From positions 1-64,000 of the forward strand of contig JAFQJE010000010.1 in NCBI GenBank assembly GCA_017415145.1: a stretch of DNA of 64,000 nt, given 5' to 3'. Source of the stretch: Clostridia bacterium. Its GTDB lineage: Bacteria > Bacillota > Clostridia > UBA1381 > UBA9506. Position 1 is the stretch's first letter. Every line of letters begins with the position of its first letter. Of the stretch, positions 53,450 to 61,625 are shown piece by piece. The position numbers and the translations under genes were made by a program. The notes beneath the pieces were generated by a model, which had not been told where the DNA came from, searched no databases, and saw nothing but the letters and a program-made list of their open reading frames with translations.

Positions 53450-53893
53450 TTAGAAGGGCAAATCGTCTTCTTCAATAGGCATAAATCCGTCGATATCACC
53501 TACAGCAGGTGCTGATGGTTCATCGTTGGGATAAAGACCTGAATTTGTTGCGGGAGCATATGTCGCTCCACCCTCTGACTTACTCTGAGCAAATTCCCAC
53601 TGTTCTACAACAACTTCTGTTGCGTAACGGTTTTTACCCTCGTTGTCCTGCCATGTTCTTGTCTGGATAGAACCCTCCAATGCTATTCTTGTACCTTTTG
53701 TAAAGAATTTTGCAATCGATTCGCCTGCCTGACGCCATGCAATACAGTTGATAAAGTCAGCTTTTCTCTCTTCGCCTTGCTTAACGTAGCGTCTGTCACA
53801 TGCAACTGTAAAGCTGCAAACAGATACGCCTGATGTTGTAGCACGAAGTTCGGGGTCTTTTGTTAATCTGCCTACTAAAATAACTTTGTTCAT
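53450..53893 (-). CDS. ssb: Single-stranded DNA-binding protein
   Basis: SSB of 147 aa that coats single-stranded DNA in replication, repair and recombination. The OB fold occupies about 1-110 (MNKVILVGRLTKDPELR... FINCIAWRQAGESIAKFFTKGTRIALEGSIQTRTWQ). A short Gly/Pro/Ala-rich linker leads to the acidic tip EEDDLPF, which binds partner proteins. It lies between rpsF and rpsR as in most Firmicutes. Confidence 0.97.
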   Translation of the reverse strand: MNKVILVGRLTKDPELRATTSGVSVCSFTVACDRRYVKQGEERKADFINCIAWRQAGESIAKFFTKGTRIALEGSIQTRTWQDNEGKNRYATEVVVEQWEFAQSKSEGGATYAPATNSGLYPNDEPSAPAVGDIDGFMPIEEDDLPF

Positions 53894-53920
53894 AAGTTGT
53901 TACCCTCCAATGCTTAGCAA

Positions 53921-54232
53921 TTACGCATTAGCATTCTTTTCGTCTTTTTTGATGATGATACTTCTTAATAAGCCGTCTGTGATGTTGTAGATACGATCCA
54001 ACTCAGCGGGGAAATCTCCCTTAGCACTGAAGTTAACCAGCACGTAGTAGCCTTCTGTTTTGAAATCGATAGGATATGCAAGTCTTCTCTTACCCCATTC
54101 TTCAACAGATTCAACTTCACCTGCTTTGCTGATTAATGTTTTGAACTTCTCAACAATACCTGCGATAGCTTCTTCTTCCAAAGACGCGTCAACCACAAAG
54201 ATAGTTTCGTACTTGTTGATTACTTCTGACAT
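53921..54232 (-). CDS. rpsF: 30S ribosomal protein S6
   Basis: Small-subunit protein of 103 aa that forms a heterodimer with S18. Recognisable parts are YETIFVVDASLEEEAIAGIVEKFK, VEEWGKRRLAYPIDFKTEGYYVLVNF and a C-terminal charged tail. First gene of rpsF-ssb-rpsR, from a consensus promoter with a leader of about 75 nt. GGAGGTG precedes the ATG. Confidence 0.97.
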   Translation of the reverse strand: MSEVINKYETIFVVDASLEEEAIAGIVEKFKTLISKAGEVESVEEWGKRRLAYPIDFKTEGYYVLVNFSAKGDFPAELDRIYNITDGLLRSIIIKKDEKNANA

Positions 54233-54305
54233 TCTTTACACCTCCTTCTGGTCTTTGGCCCCGAATTCTCTTCGGAGCAAGGATAAACTGCACATGCAGT
54301 TCCAA
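54233..54305 (-). promoter_or_regulatory. rpsF mRNA leader, possible S6:S18 autoregulatory site
   Basis: Two hairpins can be drawn on the minus strand: AACTGCA / TGCAGTT, and CTCCGAA-GAGAA-TTCGGGG. In many bacteria the S6:S18 dimer binds a structured rpsF leader containing a CCG-type element. The identity here is plausible but not proven. Confidence 0.4.
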
Positions 54306-54312
54306 TCTAGTA

Positions 54313-54341
54313 TTATACATAAAACAAATTAGTTTGTCAAG
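54313..54341 (-). promoter_or_regulatory. Promoter of rpsF-ssb-rpsR
   Basis: Consensus TTGACA (54336-54341) and TATAAT (54313-54318) with a 17-bp spacer on the minus strand, directly downstream of alaS. Confidence 0.88.
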
Positions 54342-54347
54342 GTTTTT

Positions 54348-56957
54348 TTAAAGCTTTTCAATAATTGAGTATACAAGTTCTAATGCCTCTTCAATCTTAG
54401 ATGCATCTTTTGCACCGGCTTGTGCACTCTCAGGCTTGCCGCCGCCACCGCCGCCGCAAACTTTTGCCACTTCGCGAACGATATTTCCAGCGTGAGCGCC
54501 CTTAGCTACTGCATTCTTTGTCGCCATGGAAACAATAGAAACCTTGCCATTGTCACTTGATGCTAAAACTATAACACCGCAGTCAAGCTTTGCTTTGAAA
54601 CTGTCGCCTAAGTTTCTTAACGCATCAACGTTTGCTCCGTCAACTCTGCCACAAACAACGGTCACGCCATTGATTTCCTTTGCATTGTTCATTATTTCAT
54701 CGGCAGCACCGCCTGCAAGCTTCGCGTTCAAGCTTTCGATTTTGCTCTCTAATGTCTTAATTTCTGCAACAACTGATTGAGCCTTTTTAGCTACATCACC
54801 GATACCGCACTTTAAGTTTTCTGCAACCTCAGCTAAAGTGGTTTCGCACTTTTTGAGTTCTGCTAAAACTCCAAGACCTGTTACTGCTTCAATTCTTCTT
54901 ATGCCTGCAGCTACTCCTGTTTCTCCTATTATCTTAAACAAGCCAATCTGTGACGTATTAGATACGTGACAACCACCGCAAAGCTCCATAGAATAATCTC
55001 CCATAGAAACTACTCTTACTGTGTCGCCGTACTTGTCGCCAAATACTGCCACTGCGCCCATTTCTTTTGCCTTATCTATGGGCATTTCTTCCCATGAAAC
55101 TGCGAGAGCTTCTAAGATTTTTGTATTTACTTCTTCTTCAACATTTGCTAATTCTTCAGCCGTTACTGCTCTATCCAATGTGAAATCAAATCTTAATCTG
55201 TCGCAAGATACAAGCGAGCCTGACTGTGTTACAGCATCGCCTAAAGCGTTCTTTAATGCTGAATCCAAAAGATGCGTTGCACTGTGATTTGCCTGAACGA
55301 GTGTCCGTGCCGTAACCGATACATTTGCACGTACGCTATCACCTGCTGAGATACTACCCTCTGTAACCTTTACAAAATGGTAGTATTTGCCGTCGACAGT
55401 TTTCTTTGTATCGCAAACGACGGCACCTGCAATATTACCAACATCGCCTACCTGGCCGCCGCCTTCACCATAAAAAGGTGTTTTATCCAATACAACAATA
55501 CCTGTGTCGCCTGCATCTAGTGTATCTTTACCTTCTGTGTCATTAAGCACTAAAATTACATTTGCATCACACTCTAAGTTGTCATATCCTACAAACTCTG
55601 TGGGTGCAACTGAAACGAGTGCATCTGCAATTTTATCTTCCCAGCCAACTTCGGTCATTTTTGCACTGGCACGCGCTCTTGCACGCTGTTCGTTCATTTC
55701 ACGCACAAAGCCTTCTTCATCAATTTCTATACCTTTTTCAGCTAGGATTTCTCTTGTCAGGTCAATTGGGAAACCATAAGTATCATATAATTTAAATGCA
55801 TTTTCGCCTGAAAAGACCTTGCCGTTTCCTTCTGCCAAGAAGTTGTTCAATATCGCAAAGCCTGCATCAATTGTCTGCGCGAAACGCTCTTCTTCTTTTT
55901 GGATTTTATTCTTAATCAATTCGCCTTTTTCAAAAAGCTCAGGGTAAGCACCCTTTGATGCTTCAATAACTTGATCTGCAAGTTCATAAAGGAATGTGCC
56001 TGAAATTCCCAGAAGTCTTCCATGACGGGCAGCACGACGAAGAAGTCTTCTTAAAACATATCCTCTGCCCTCATTTGAAGGGTTAACGCCGTCAGACATC
56101 ATAAATACAGTACTTCTGATATGGTCTGTTACCACACGGATAGAAACGTCGGTTTCTGCTGATTTGCCATATTCTACATTCGCCTTTTTGCATACCGCAT
56201 CACGTATGCTCTTAATGGTGTCAACATCAAAAATTGATGTTACGCCCTGCATAATACATGCAATACGCTCAAGCCCCATACCTGTATCAATATTGGGATG
56301 CTCTAAAGGTAAATATGTGCCGTCTTCCTGCTTGTCAAACTGTGTGAATACAAGATTCCAGAATTCAACAAATCTGTCACATTCGCAACCTACCTTACAA
56401 TCAGGCGACCCGCATCCGAATTCTTCACCTCTGTCAAAATAAAGTTCAGAACAGGGACCACAGGGACCCTGACCGATTTCCCAAAAGTTGTCCTCTTTGC
56501 CCATTTTAACTATATGGTCACGGGAAACTCCCACATGGTTTGTCCAGATTTCAATTGCCTCGTCATCTTCTTCGTATACAGAAATCCACACGCGGTCTTT
56601 AGGAAGGTTAAGTACCTCTGTTACAAATTCCCAAGCCCATTTTGTAGCATCATTTTTAAAATAATCACCAAATGAAAAGTTACCCAACATTTCAAAAAAT
56701 GTACCATGACGTGCAGTTTTACCAACGCTTTCAATATCAGGCGTACGGATACATTTCTGACAGGTTGTAACTCTTGACTTGGGTGGCTTCTGCCTGCCTG
56801 TAAAGTAAGGCTTTAGAGGTGCCATACCCGCATTAATCAAAAGTAAGCTGGGGTCATTTTCAGGGACCAGCGAAAAGCTTTTTAGACGCAAATGCTCCTT
56901 TGATTCATAGAATGAAAGGAACTTTTCTCTTATTTCGTTAAGACCTAATTTTTCCAT
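54348..56957 (-). CDS. alaS: Alanyl-tRNA synthetase
   Basis: Class II synthetase of 869 aa that charges tRNA-Ala and edits Ser- and Gly-tRNA. The catalytic domain (about 1-240) contains FFEMLGNFSFGDYFK and motif 3 (GMGLERIACIMQG). The editing domain has HSATH near 556-560 and CGGCH near 658-662, the zinc ligands. The C-terminal DHHA1 domain includes the glycine run VCGGGGGGKPE. Length and domain order are normal. It has its own promoter overlapping the end of the radical SAM gene, and no T-box leader. Confidence 0.97.
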   Translation of the reverse strand: MEKLGLNEIREKFLSFYESKEHLRLKSFSLVPENDPSLLLINAGMAPLKPYFTGRQKPPKSRVTTCQKCIRTPDIESVGKTARHGTFFEMLGNFSFGDYFKNDATKWAWEFVTEVLNLPKDRVWISVYEEDDEAIEIWTNHVGVSRDHIVKMGKEDNFWEIGQGPCGPCSELYFDRGEEFGCGSPDCKVGCECDRFVEFWNLVFTQFDKQEDGTYLPLEHPNIDTGMGLERIACIMQGVTSIFDVDTIKSIRDAVCKKANVEYGKSAETDVSIRVVTDHIRSTVFMMSDGVNPSNEGRGYVLRRLLRRAARHGRLLGISGTFLYELADQVIEASKGAYPELFEKGELIKNKIQKEEERFAQTIDAGFAILNNFLAEGNGKVFSGENAFKLYDTYGFPIDLTREILAEKGIEIDEEGFVREMNEQRARARASAKMTEVGWEDKIADALVSVAPTEFVGYDNLECDANVILVLNDTEGKDTLDAGDTGIVVLDKTPFYGEGGGQVGDVGNIAGAVVCDTKKTVDGKYYHFVKVTEGSISAGDSVRANVSVTARTLVQANHSATHLLDSALKNALGDAVTQSGSLVSCDRLRFDFTLDRAVTAEELANVEEEVNTKILEALAVSWEEMPIDKAKEMGAVAVFGDKYGDTVRVVSMGDYSMELCGGCHVSNTSQIGLFKIIGETGVAAGIRRIEAVTGLGVLAELKKCETTLAEVAENLKCGIGDVAKKAQSVVAEIKTLESKIESLNAKLAGGAADEIMNNAKEINGVTVVCGRVDGANVDALRNLGDSFKAKLDCGVIVLASSDNGKVSIVSMATKNAVAKGAHAGNIVREVAKVCGGGGGGKPESAQAGAKDASKIEEALELVYSIIEKL

Positions 56958-56996
56958 TTATCTCAAACCTTTCGTAGATGAATATACATACAATTT

Positions 56997-57025
56997 ATTT
57001 TACTATAAATTACAAATTTAGTCAA
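56997..57025 (-). promoter_or_regulatory. Promoter of alaS
   Basis: TTGACT (57020-57025) and TAAAAT (56997-57002), spacer 17 bp, minus strand. It overlaps the last codons of the upstream gene. Confidence 0.7.
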
Positions 57026-57947
57026 GAAAAAATATCCCCTGATATGTGTTTCTCGCCTGCATTTCTTTATCTATTGCACCTAGGACTGAAATTTTATCAA
57101 GACTCCATTTTGGTGCAATCAAAGTATCACGACCTCCGTCACCTGTTATACGTTCAATCACAGTTTCAGCAGGAATGTATTCAAGCTGTCTGCACACAGT
57201 GTCAATATATACGTCTTTTGTCATAGGAATCAGCTTGTCCTCGTTGTAAAGTTTTTCATACATCGTCCCTCGAACAATGTGCAAAAGATGAATTTTTACC
57301 GCATCAGGCTTTAATTTTCCTACAGTTTTTGCGGTGTTTATCATATCTTCCTTTGTTTCGTTCATCAGACCATTTATAATATGGACACAAACACGAATGC
57401 CTTTGTTTTTTAACATATTATAAGCATCAAGAAAGGTTTTGTAGTCATATCCTCTGTTGAACTCTCTTGCCGTTTTATCGTTTGTTGTCTGTAACCCCAA
57501 TTCTACTGTTAAGTATGTCTGCTGTGAAATTTCAGAAAGCAGATCTATTATACTTTCATCTATGCAATCTGCTCGGGTTGCAATACTCAGTCCAACCACA
57601 TCGTGAAAATTTAGCGCCTCTGCATATTTTTCTCTTAACACCCCAACAGGTGCATAAGTATTTGTATGTGCCTGAAAATATGCTATCAGTTTAGGATTTT
57701 TATGTTTTTTAGATATTCTGTCATACTCGCAGGACAGCTGTTCTGTTATAGAAAGTTTTGCATCGTTCGTGAATTCTCCCGAACCATCAAAGCAGTAAGC
57801 ACAACCGCCAAAACCACATTTTCCGTCAATATTAGGACAAGTAAATCCAGCATCAATTACCGCCTTATAAACCTTAACACCAAATGTTTTGGTAAGATGG
57901 TAATTTAGTGTATGGTATCTTTTGTTGTCAAGAGTATAACAAAACAT
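57018..57947 (-). CDS. Radical SAM protein, TIGR01212 / YtqA family
   Basis: A 309-aa radical S-adenosylmethionine protein. The cluster region is CPNIDGKCGFGGCAYC (Cys37, Cys44, Cys49 and Cys52), the spacing of the YtqA/YhcC (TIGR01212) family rather than plain C-x3-C-x2-C. Typical downstream segments are QAHTNTYAPV, GLSIATRADCI, VELGLQTTNDKT and VCVHIINGLMNET. The function of the family is not established; tRNA modification has been suggested for relatives. The ATG follows AAGGAG. Confidence 0.9.
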   Translation of the reverse strand: MFCYTLDNKRYHTLNYHLTKTFGVKVYKAVIDAGFTCPNIDGKCGFGGCAYCFDGSGEFTNDAKLSITEQLSCEYDRISKKHKNPKLIAYFQAHTNTYAPVGVLREKYAEALNFHDVVGLSIATRADCIDESIIDLLSEISQQTYLTVELGLQTTNDKTAREFNRGYDYKTFLDAYNMLKNKGIRVCVHIINGLMNETKEDMINTAKTVGKLKPDAVKIHLLHIVRGTMYEKLYNEDKLIPMTKDVYIDTVCRQLEYIPAETVIERITGDGGRDTLIAPKWSLDKISVLGAIDKEMQARNTYQGIFFLD

Positions 57948-57985
57948 AATTTTTCTCCTTAGTATTATAGAAAAAATATATCACA

Positions 57986-59017
57986 TCAGTATTTTTTTGT
58001 CAAACGTCTCAGAGTAAACACGGCACACATTAAAAATATAATCATAATTACACAGGATGCCCCAGATACCTGATGAATTTGTATTGATGGAGCGAAGACA
58101 GTCACATCTCGGTTTAACATAAGATATATTTTCATCAATGCCATAGATACTGTCATCTGCAAAACCTTTCCAAAAAGGTAACATGCCGTGGACAGTTTCG
58201 CTTTGGCAGTTGCACCTTTAATCTGAAAATAAACACACACTCCCCCAAAGCCGATTGTTCCCGACAAAAGTGTCATCATATCATCTAACTTCAACCCGCT
58301 TGAGATAATATCTTTTGCTCCCACTGTAACCTCAAATAAAGAATTTATAAAAACACCAGGAATGTAAGGTTTTAACACCGCAACCACGCAACCAAAGAAA
58401 ACTACATATCCACATACATTAAGAATTGACTTGACCGCATTTTCTACGCTCTCTGTAAATGCTTCACCAAAAGAAAGATTTACTTCATTTATCACTATTT
58501 TTCTCTCCTGTTCTTTTGCAAAAAGTGATAAAAACACACCGGTAATAACCGCAGAAATTACATGAATACAATAAATAACAATACCCAGGTTTTTATTGCC
58601 GAGCATACCGCACCCCACAGCACCTATCACAAAAAGAGGTCCCGAATTATTGCAAAAAGCAAGCAGCCGCTCTGACTCCTCCTTGGTGAGTCTTCCCGAA
58701 AGATTAAGTTCTGAAATAACCTTTGCCCCTGTAGGATAACCGCACAAAATTCCGATAACAAACACAACTGCACCTGTACCTGAGATTTTAAAGAGTTTGT
58801 CGGCTATGGGTACAAAAAAATTTCCCACGGAAGTAATTGTGCCACAGTTTACCATAAGTCCCGTCAACACAAAAAAAGGAAACAGTGCTGGAATAACGGA
58901 CGTTGCACACAAAAGCAGTGCTTTTTGTGCTGCAGTTGTTACTATATCTGTCTCAATTATCAAAAAAAACACTGCGGTAAAAAGGACTACGCTCACTAAA
59001 ATTTTCTTGACTTTCAT
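57986..59017 (-). CDS. ylbJ: Sporulation integral membrane protein YlbJ
   Basis: Polytopic membrane protein of 343 aa with nucleoside-recognition (Gate)-like repeats. Markers are ATSVIPALFPFFVLTGLMV near the N terminus, GILCGYPTGAKVISEL and LLAFCNNSGPLFVIGAVG. In Bacillus, YlbJ is made in the mother cell under sigma-E and is needed for the spore cortex. The ATG at 59017 is preceded by GAGGTGAGG; a much longer frame upstream crosses into the divergent yqfC gene and is rejected. The 60-bp gap to yqfC must hold both promoters. Confidence 0.92.
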   Translation of the reverse strand: MKVKKILVSVVLFTAVFFLIIETDIVTTAAQKALLLCATSVIPALFPFFVLTGLMVNCGTITSVGNFFVPIADKLFKISGTGAVVFVIGILCGYPTGAKVISELNLSGRLTKEESERLLAFCNNSGPLFVIGAVGCGMLGNKNLGIVIYCIHVISAVITGVFLSLFAKEQERKIVINEVNLSFGEAFTESVENAVKSILNVCGYVVFFGCVVAVLKPYIPGVFINSLFEVTVGAKDIISSGLKLDDMMTLLSGTIGFGGVCVYFQIKGATAKAKLSTACYLFGKVLQMTVSMALMKIYLMLNRDVTVFAPSIQIHQVSGASCVIMIIFLMCAVFTLRRLTKKY

Positions 59018-59077
59018 ATCCTCACCTCTTGTAATTAATATGAAATTCCGAGCATAAGTATTACGGAGGTGAACGCA
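59018..59077. promoter_or_regulatory. Divergent ylbJ / yqfC promoter region
   Basis: A 60-bp gap between divergent sporulation genes. On the minus strand AATACTT and CATATTAA, 13 bp apart, loosely resemble a sigma-E promoter for ylbJ. On the plus strand CATAAGTA could be a -10 box for yqfC. No sigma-A consensus pair is present. Confidence 0.4.
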
Positions 59078-59371
59078 ATGGGACGTAAAAAAGCAAAAAG
59101 GAATATTCCGAAGAAAATCGCAAAAACCCTGGATATTCCCGAAGACGTAATGTTGGGTGCCCCACGACTGACTATGATGTCGAATCGTGAACTCAGAATA
59201 GAAAACCATAAATCAATATTAGAATACGAAACCGATAAAATAACCCTTTGTACCAAAGATATGCTTATAGCCATCAGCGGTGATGCGCTTGATATCGGCG
59301 TGATTTGTGATGATGAAATTTTGGTAACGGGTGAAATTTTATCTCTAGAATTTTCCAAAATACGGAGTTGA
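59078..59371 (+). CDS. yqfC: Sporulation protein YqfC
   Basis: A 97-aa protein of the YabP/YqfC family. The N terminus is basic (GRKKAKRNIPKKIAKTL). The core LDIPEDVMLGAPRLTMMSNRELRIENHKSILEYET is well conserved, as is the tail ISGDALDIGV...EILVTGEI. It is probably expressed in the mother cell. The ATG at 59078 follows GGAGGTG. It is followed by yqfD after 6 bp, the usual order. Confidence 0.9.
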   Translation: MGRKKAKRNIPKKIAKTLDIPEDVMLGAPRLTMMSNRELRIENHKSILEYETDKITLCTKDMLIAISGDALDIGVICDDEILVTGEILSLEFSKIRS

Positions 59372-59377
59372 TATAGA

Positions 59378-60565
59378 TTGTTTATTCCCGAAATTACAAG
59401 ATACCTTATGGGCTATCTTACTATAACTGTAACAGGAAGATTTTGCGAGCGGTTTATTAATGTGTGTGCAGCAAAAAATATTTTGTTGTGGGATATAAAG
59501 AGAATTTCTCCTCATTCTATCCGCTGCAAAATATCTGTACCAGCTTTTCGCATGCTTCCTTCAATAACATATCACACAGGGGTCCGTGTGCACATAAATA
59601 TAAAGCACGGCTTTCCTTTTTTTCTGAAAAGATACAAAAAACGTAAAATCGCACTTTTTGGTGTATTTGCTTTTTTAATTTTAGTAATTGGTGCTAATCA
59701 GTTCGTATGGCACATAGAGGTAACAGGAAATTACAAAATCCCCGAAGAAAAAATCCTTTCTGTATTAAATGACTCAGGTTTAAAAATAGGAACATTACGA
59801 AGAAAAATAGACCCGGCTGAACTTAAAAAAAACGCTCTTATGTCTATCCCTGAGCTTGCATGGTTGTGGGTAGATTCAAACGGCTCTAACGTAATTGTAG
59901 ATGTGAGAGAGGATATAGAAACTCCCGAAATGAAATCTATTACAGACTATGTAAATGTCACCGCAAAATGCGATGCCTTAATCGAAAAAATGACCGTACG
60001 AGGCGGAGTGCCAGTAGTCGCCGAGGGTGATACAGTTTTAGCAGGAACTGTTTTAGTTACAGGAAAAATTCCAAGCTCAATACGACAGGATATCAGGTAC
60101 GTGCGTGCAGATGCTGATGTTTTTGCCCGTGTTTGGTATGAAAAGTGCGAAGTATTTTCGCTTATATCTACTACTCGACACGAAACAGGTAAACACAAGA
60201 CACATCGAACGTTAGATTTCTTTGGCAAAAAAATTAATATCCTGCACTCTGACAATCCACCATATAAAAATTATGACTTAAACGAAAACACCTATTCATT
60301 TTTTGGCATAAAGCTTATGACAAGAAAATACGATGAGGTAGAACTTCAAGAAGAGCTTCTCAGCGAAGAAACTATGGCAGATTTTGGTGTCGCGCAAATC
60401 AAAAAGAAACTGGAAGAAGAAGTTCAACCTGACTCAGTGTTAAAAAGCTTTGATGCAACTCATAAAGTATTAAACGACACTACAATTGAAGTGACAGTTA
60501 AAGCTGAGTATCTTGAAAACATAGCCGTATCTGTTAAAGAAGAGATTCCCGAGGGGTTGAATTAA
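59378..60565 (+). CDS. yqfD: Sporulation protein YqfD
   Basis: A 395-aa membrane protein with one hydrophobic segment at about 90-110 and a large exported domain. The N-terminal part (GYLTITVTGRFCERFINVC then ILLWDIKRIS) is typical of YqfD, as is the FtsQ-like/POTRA-like region just after the membrane segment (VWHIEVTGNYKIPEEKIL). The start is TTG 59378, with GGAG about 10 nt upstream. In most Firmicutes phoH and other conserved genes follow yqfCD; here an SDR gene follows instead. Confidence 0.9.
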   Translation: MFIPEITRYLMGYLTITVTGRFCERFINVCAAKNILLWDIKRISPHSIRCKISVPAFRMLPSITYHTGVRVHINIKHGFPFFLKRYKKRKIALFGVFAFLILVIGANQFVWHIEVTGNYKIPEEKILSVLNDSGLKIGTLRRKIDPAELKKNALMSIPELAWLWVDSNGSNVIVDVREDIETPEMKSITDYVNVTAKCDALIEKMTVRGGVPVVAEGDTVLAGTVLVTGKIPSSIRQDIRYVRADADVFARVWYEKCEVFSLISTTRHETGKHKTHRTLDFFGKKINILHSDNPPYKNYDLNENTYSFFGIKLMTRKYDEVELQEELLSEETMADFGVAQIKKKLEEEVQPDSVLKSFDATHKVLNDTTIEVTVKAEYLENIAVSVKEEIPEGLN

Positions 60566-60609
60566 TACTCTCTTTGTGATAAGATGTAGTAAAGATTTGA
60601 GGTGTACAT

Positions 60610-61347
60610 ATGAAAAAAACAGTATTTATAACAGGTGCGTCCCGTGGTATCGGTGCTGCTTGTGCAATATATTTTGCAAAGCAAGGATACGACGTAGGCA
60701 TAAATTATCTGAGTAATATTGATAGGGCACAGGAAGTTGCAGAAACTATTCGTGCTATGGGACAAAAAGCACTTCTCTACCAGGGTGATGTGGCAGATTA
60801 TGAGAAGATGCGTACCATAATTGAGAAATGCACTAATGATTTAGGACATATAGACGTAGTGGTAAATAACGCAGGAATTGCCCAACAGAAGTTGTTTACG
60901 GACATAACGCGAGAAGATTGGCACAGGATATTTTCTGTAAATGTTGACGGTATATATAATGTTTTATCCTGTGTGCTTCCCCAAATGATAAACCGAAAAT
61001 CAGGCTCTGTTGTAAACGTATCTTCTATGTGGGGAATTTGTGGTGCTTCGTGTGAGGTGACATACTCTGCATCAAAATCAGCAGTAATAGGGCTTACAAA
61101 GGCATTAGCACAGGAGTTAGCACCTTCAAACATCCGTGTAAATTGCGTTGCCCCTGGACTGATTGATACGGAAATGAATAGTAATTTAAGTGATGATGAT
61201 ATACGCGGTGTAATAGAAGAAACACCTCTGGGTAAAATCGGCACAGCAGAAGACGTTGCAAAAGCAATATTCTTTTTAGCAGATGATGAATATTCATCAT
61301 TTACTACAGGACAGATACTCTCCCCCAACGGCGGGTTGGTAATATAA
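60610..61347 (+). CDS. FabG-like short-chain dehydrogenase/reductase
   Basis: NADP(H)-dependent reductase of 245 aa with the classical SDR motifs: TGASRGIGAA (about 8-17), NNAGIAQ near 87, a Ser in VNVSSMWG, and YSASKSAVIGLTKALAQELAP (Tyr-x3-Lys near 152-156). Close to 3-oxoacyl-ACP reductases in length and motifs, but no fatty-acid synthesis genes are adjacent, so it may act on another ketone. GAGGTG precedes the ATG. A strong terminator follows. Confidence 0.88.
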   Translation: MKKTVFITGASRGIGAACAIYFAKQGYDVGINYLSNIDRAQEVAETIRAMGQKALLYQGDVADYEKMRTIIEKCTNDLGHIDVVVNNAGIAQQKLFTDITREDWHRIFSVNVDGIYNVLSCVLPQMINRKSGSVVNVSSMWGICGASCEVTYSASKSAVIGLTKALAQELAPSNIRVNCVAPGLIDTEMNSNLSDDDIRGVIEETPLGKIGTAEDVAKAIFFLADDEYSSFTTGQILSPNGGLVI

Positions 61348-61377
61348 AAAAGCAGTAGCTATGCTACTGCTTTTTTA
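61346..61377 (+). terminator. Bidirectional terminator after the FabG-like gene
   Basis: A perfect 14-bp stem (61346-61359 with 61363-61376) and a T-run. The stop codon of the convergent small membrane-protein gene lies within it. Confidence 0.9.
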
Positions 61378-61612
61378 TATTTATTCTTTGTATTACGTAT
61401 CCTGAAACTGCACATAGAATTGCAGGAACTAATAGTCTTACAGCAAATATTTTAACAAGCGACGAAAATGGAATAATGTCTATCAATGGATTTAACAGTA
61501 ATTCTTTATAATCATAATATCCAACTATAACTATTACGGCGAATAATATCACTAGAATAATTGCTATTGCATAAAAAATATAGGATAAAACCTTTGCTAA
61601 CTTGTTTTCCAT
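61364..61612 (-). CDS. Small membrane protein of unknown function
   Basis: An 82-aa protein with two hydrophobic segments, at about 8-32 (VLSYIFYAIAIILVILFAVIVIV) and 52-72, and a short basic end. I choose the ATG at 61612, 8 nt after GGGG. It follows uvrB by 13 bp and is probably in the same transcript. I recognise no family. Confidence 0.6.
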   Translation of the reverse strand: MENKLAKVLSYIFYAIAIILVILFAVIVIVGYYDYKELLLNPLIDIIPFSSLVKIFAVRLLVPAILCAVSGYVIQRINIKKQ

Positions 61613-61625
61613 AAGCATATCCCCA

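Noticed and set aside
59018-59209. Longer N terminus for YlbJ (extra 64 residues)
   Set aside because: It would overlap yqfC on the other strand, and a good ribosome site precedes the internal ATG at 59017.
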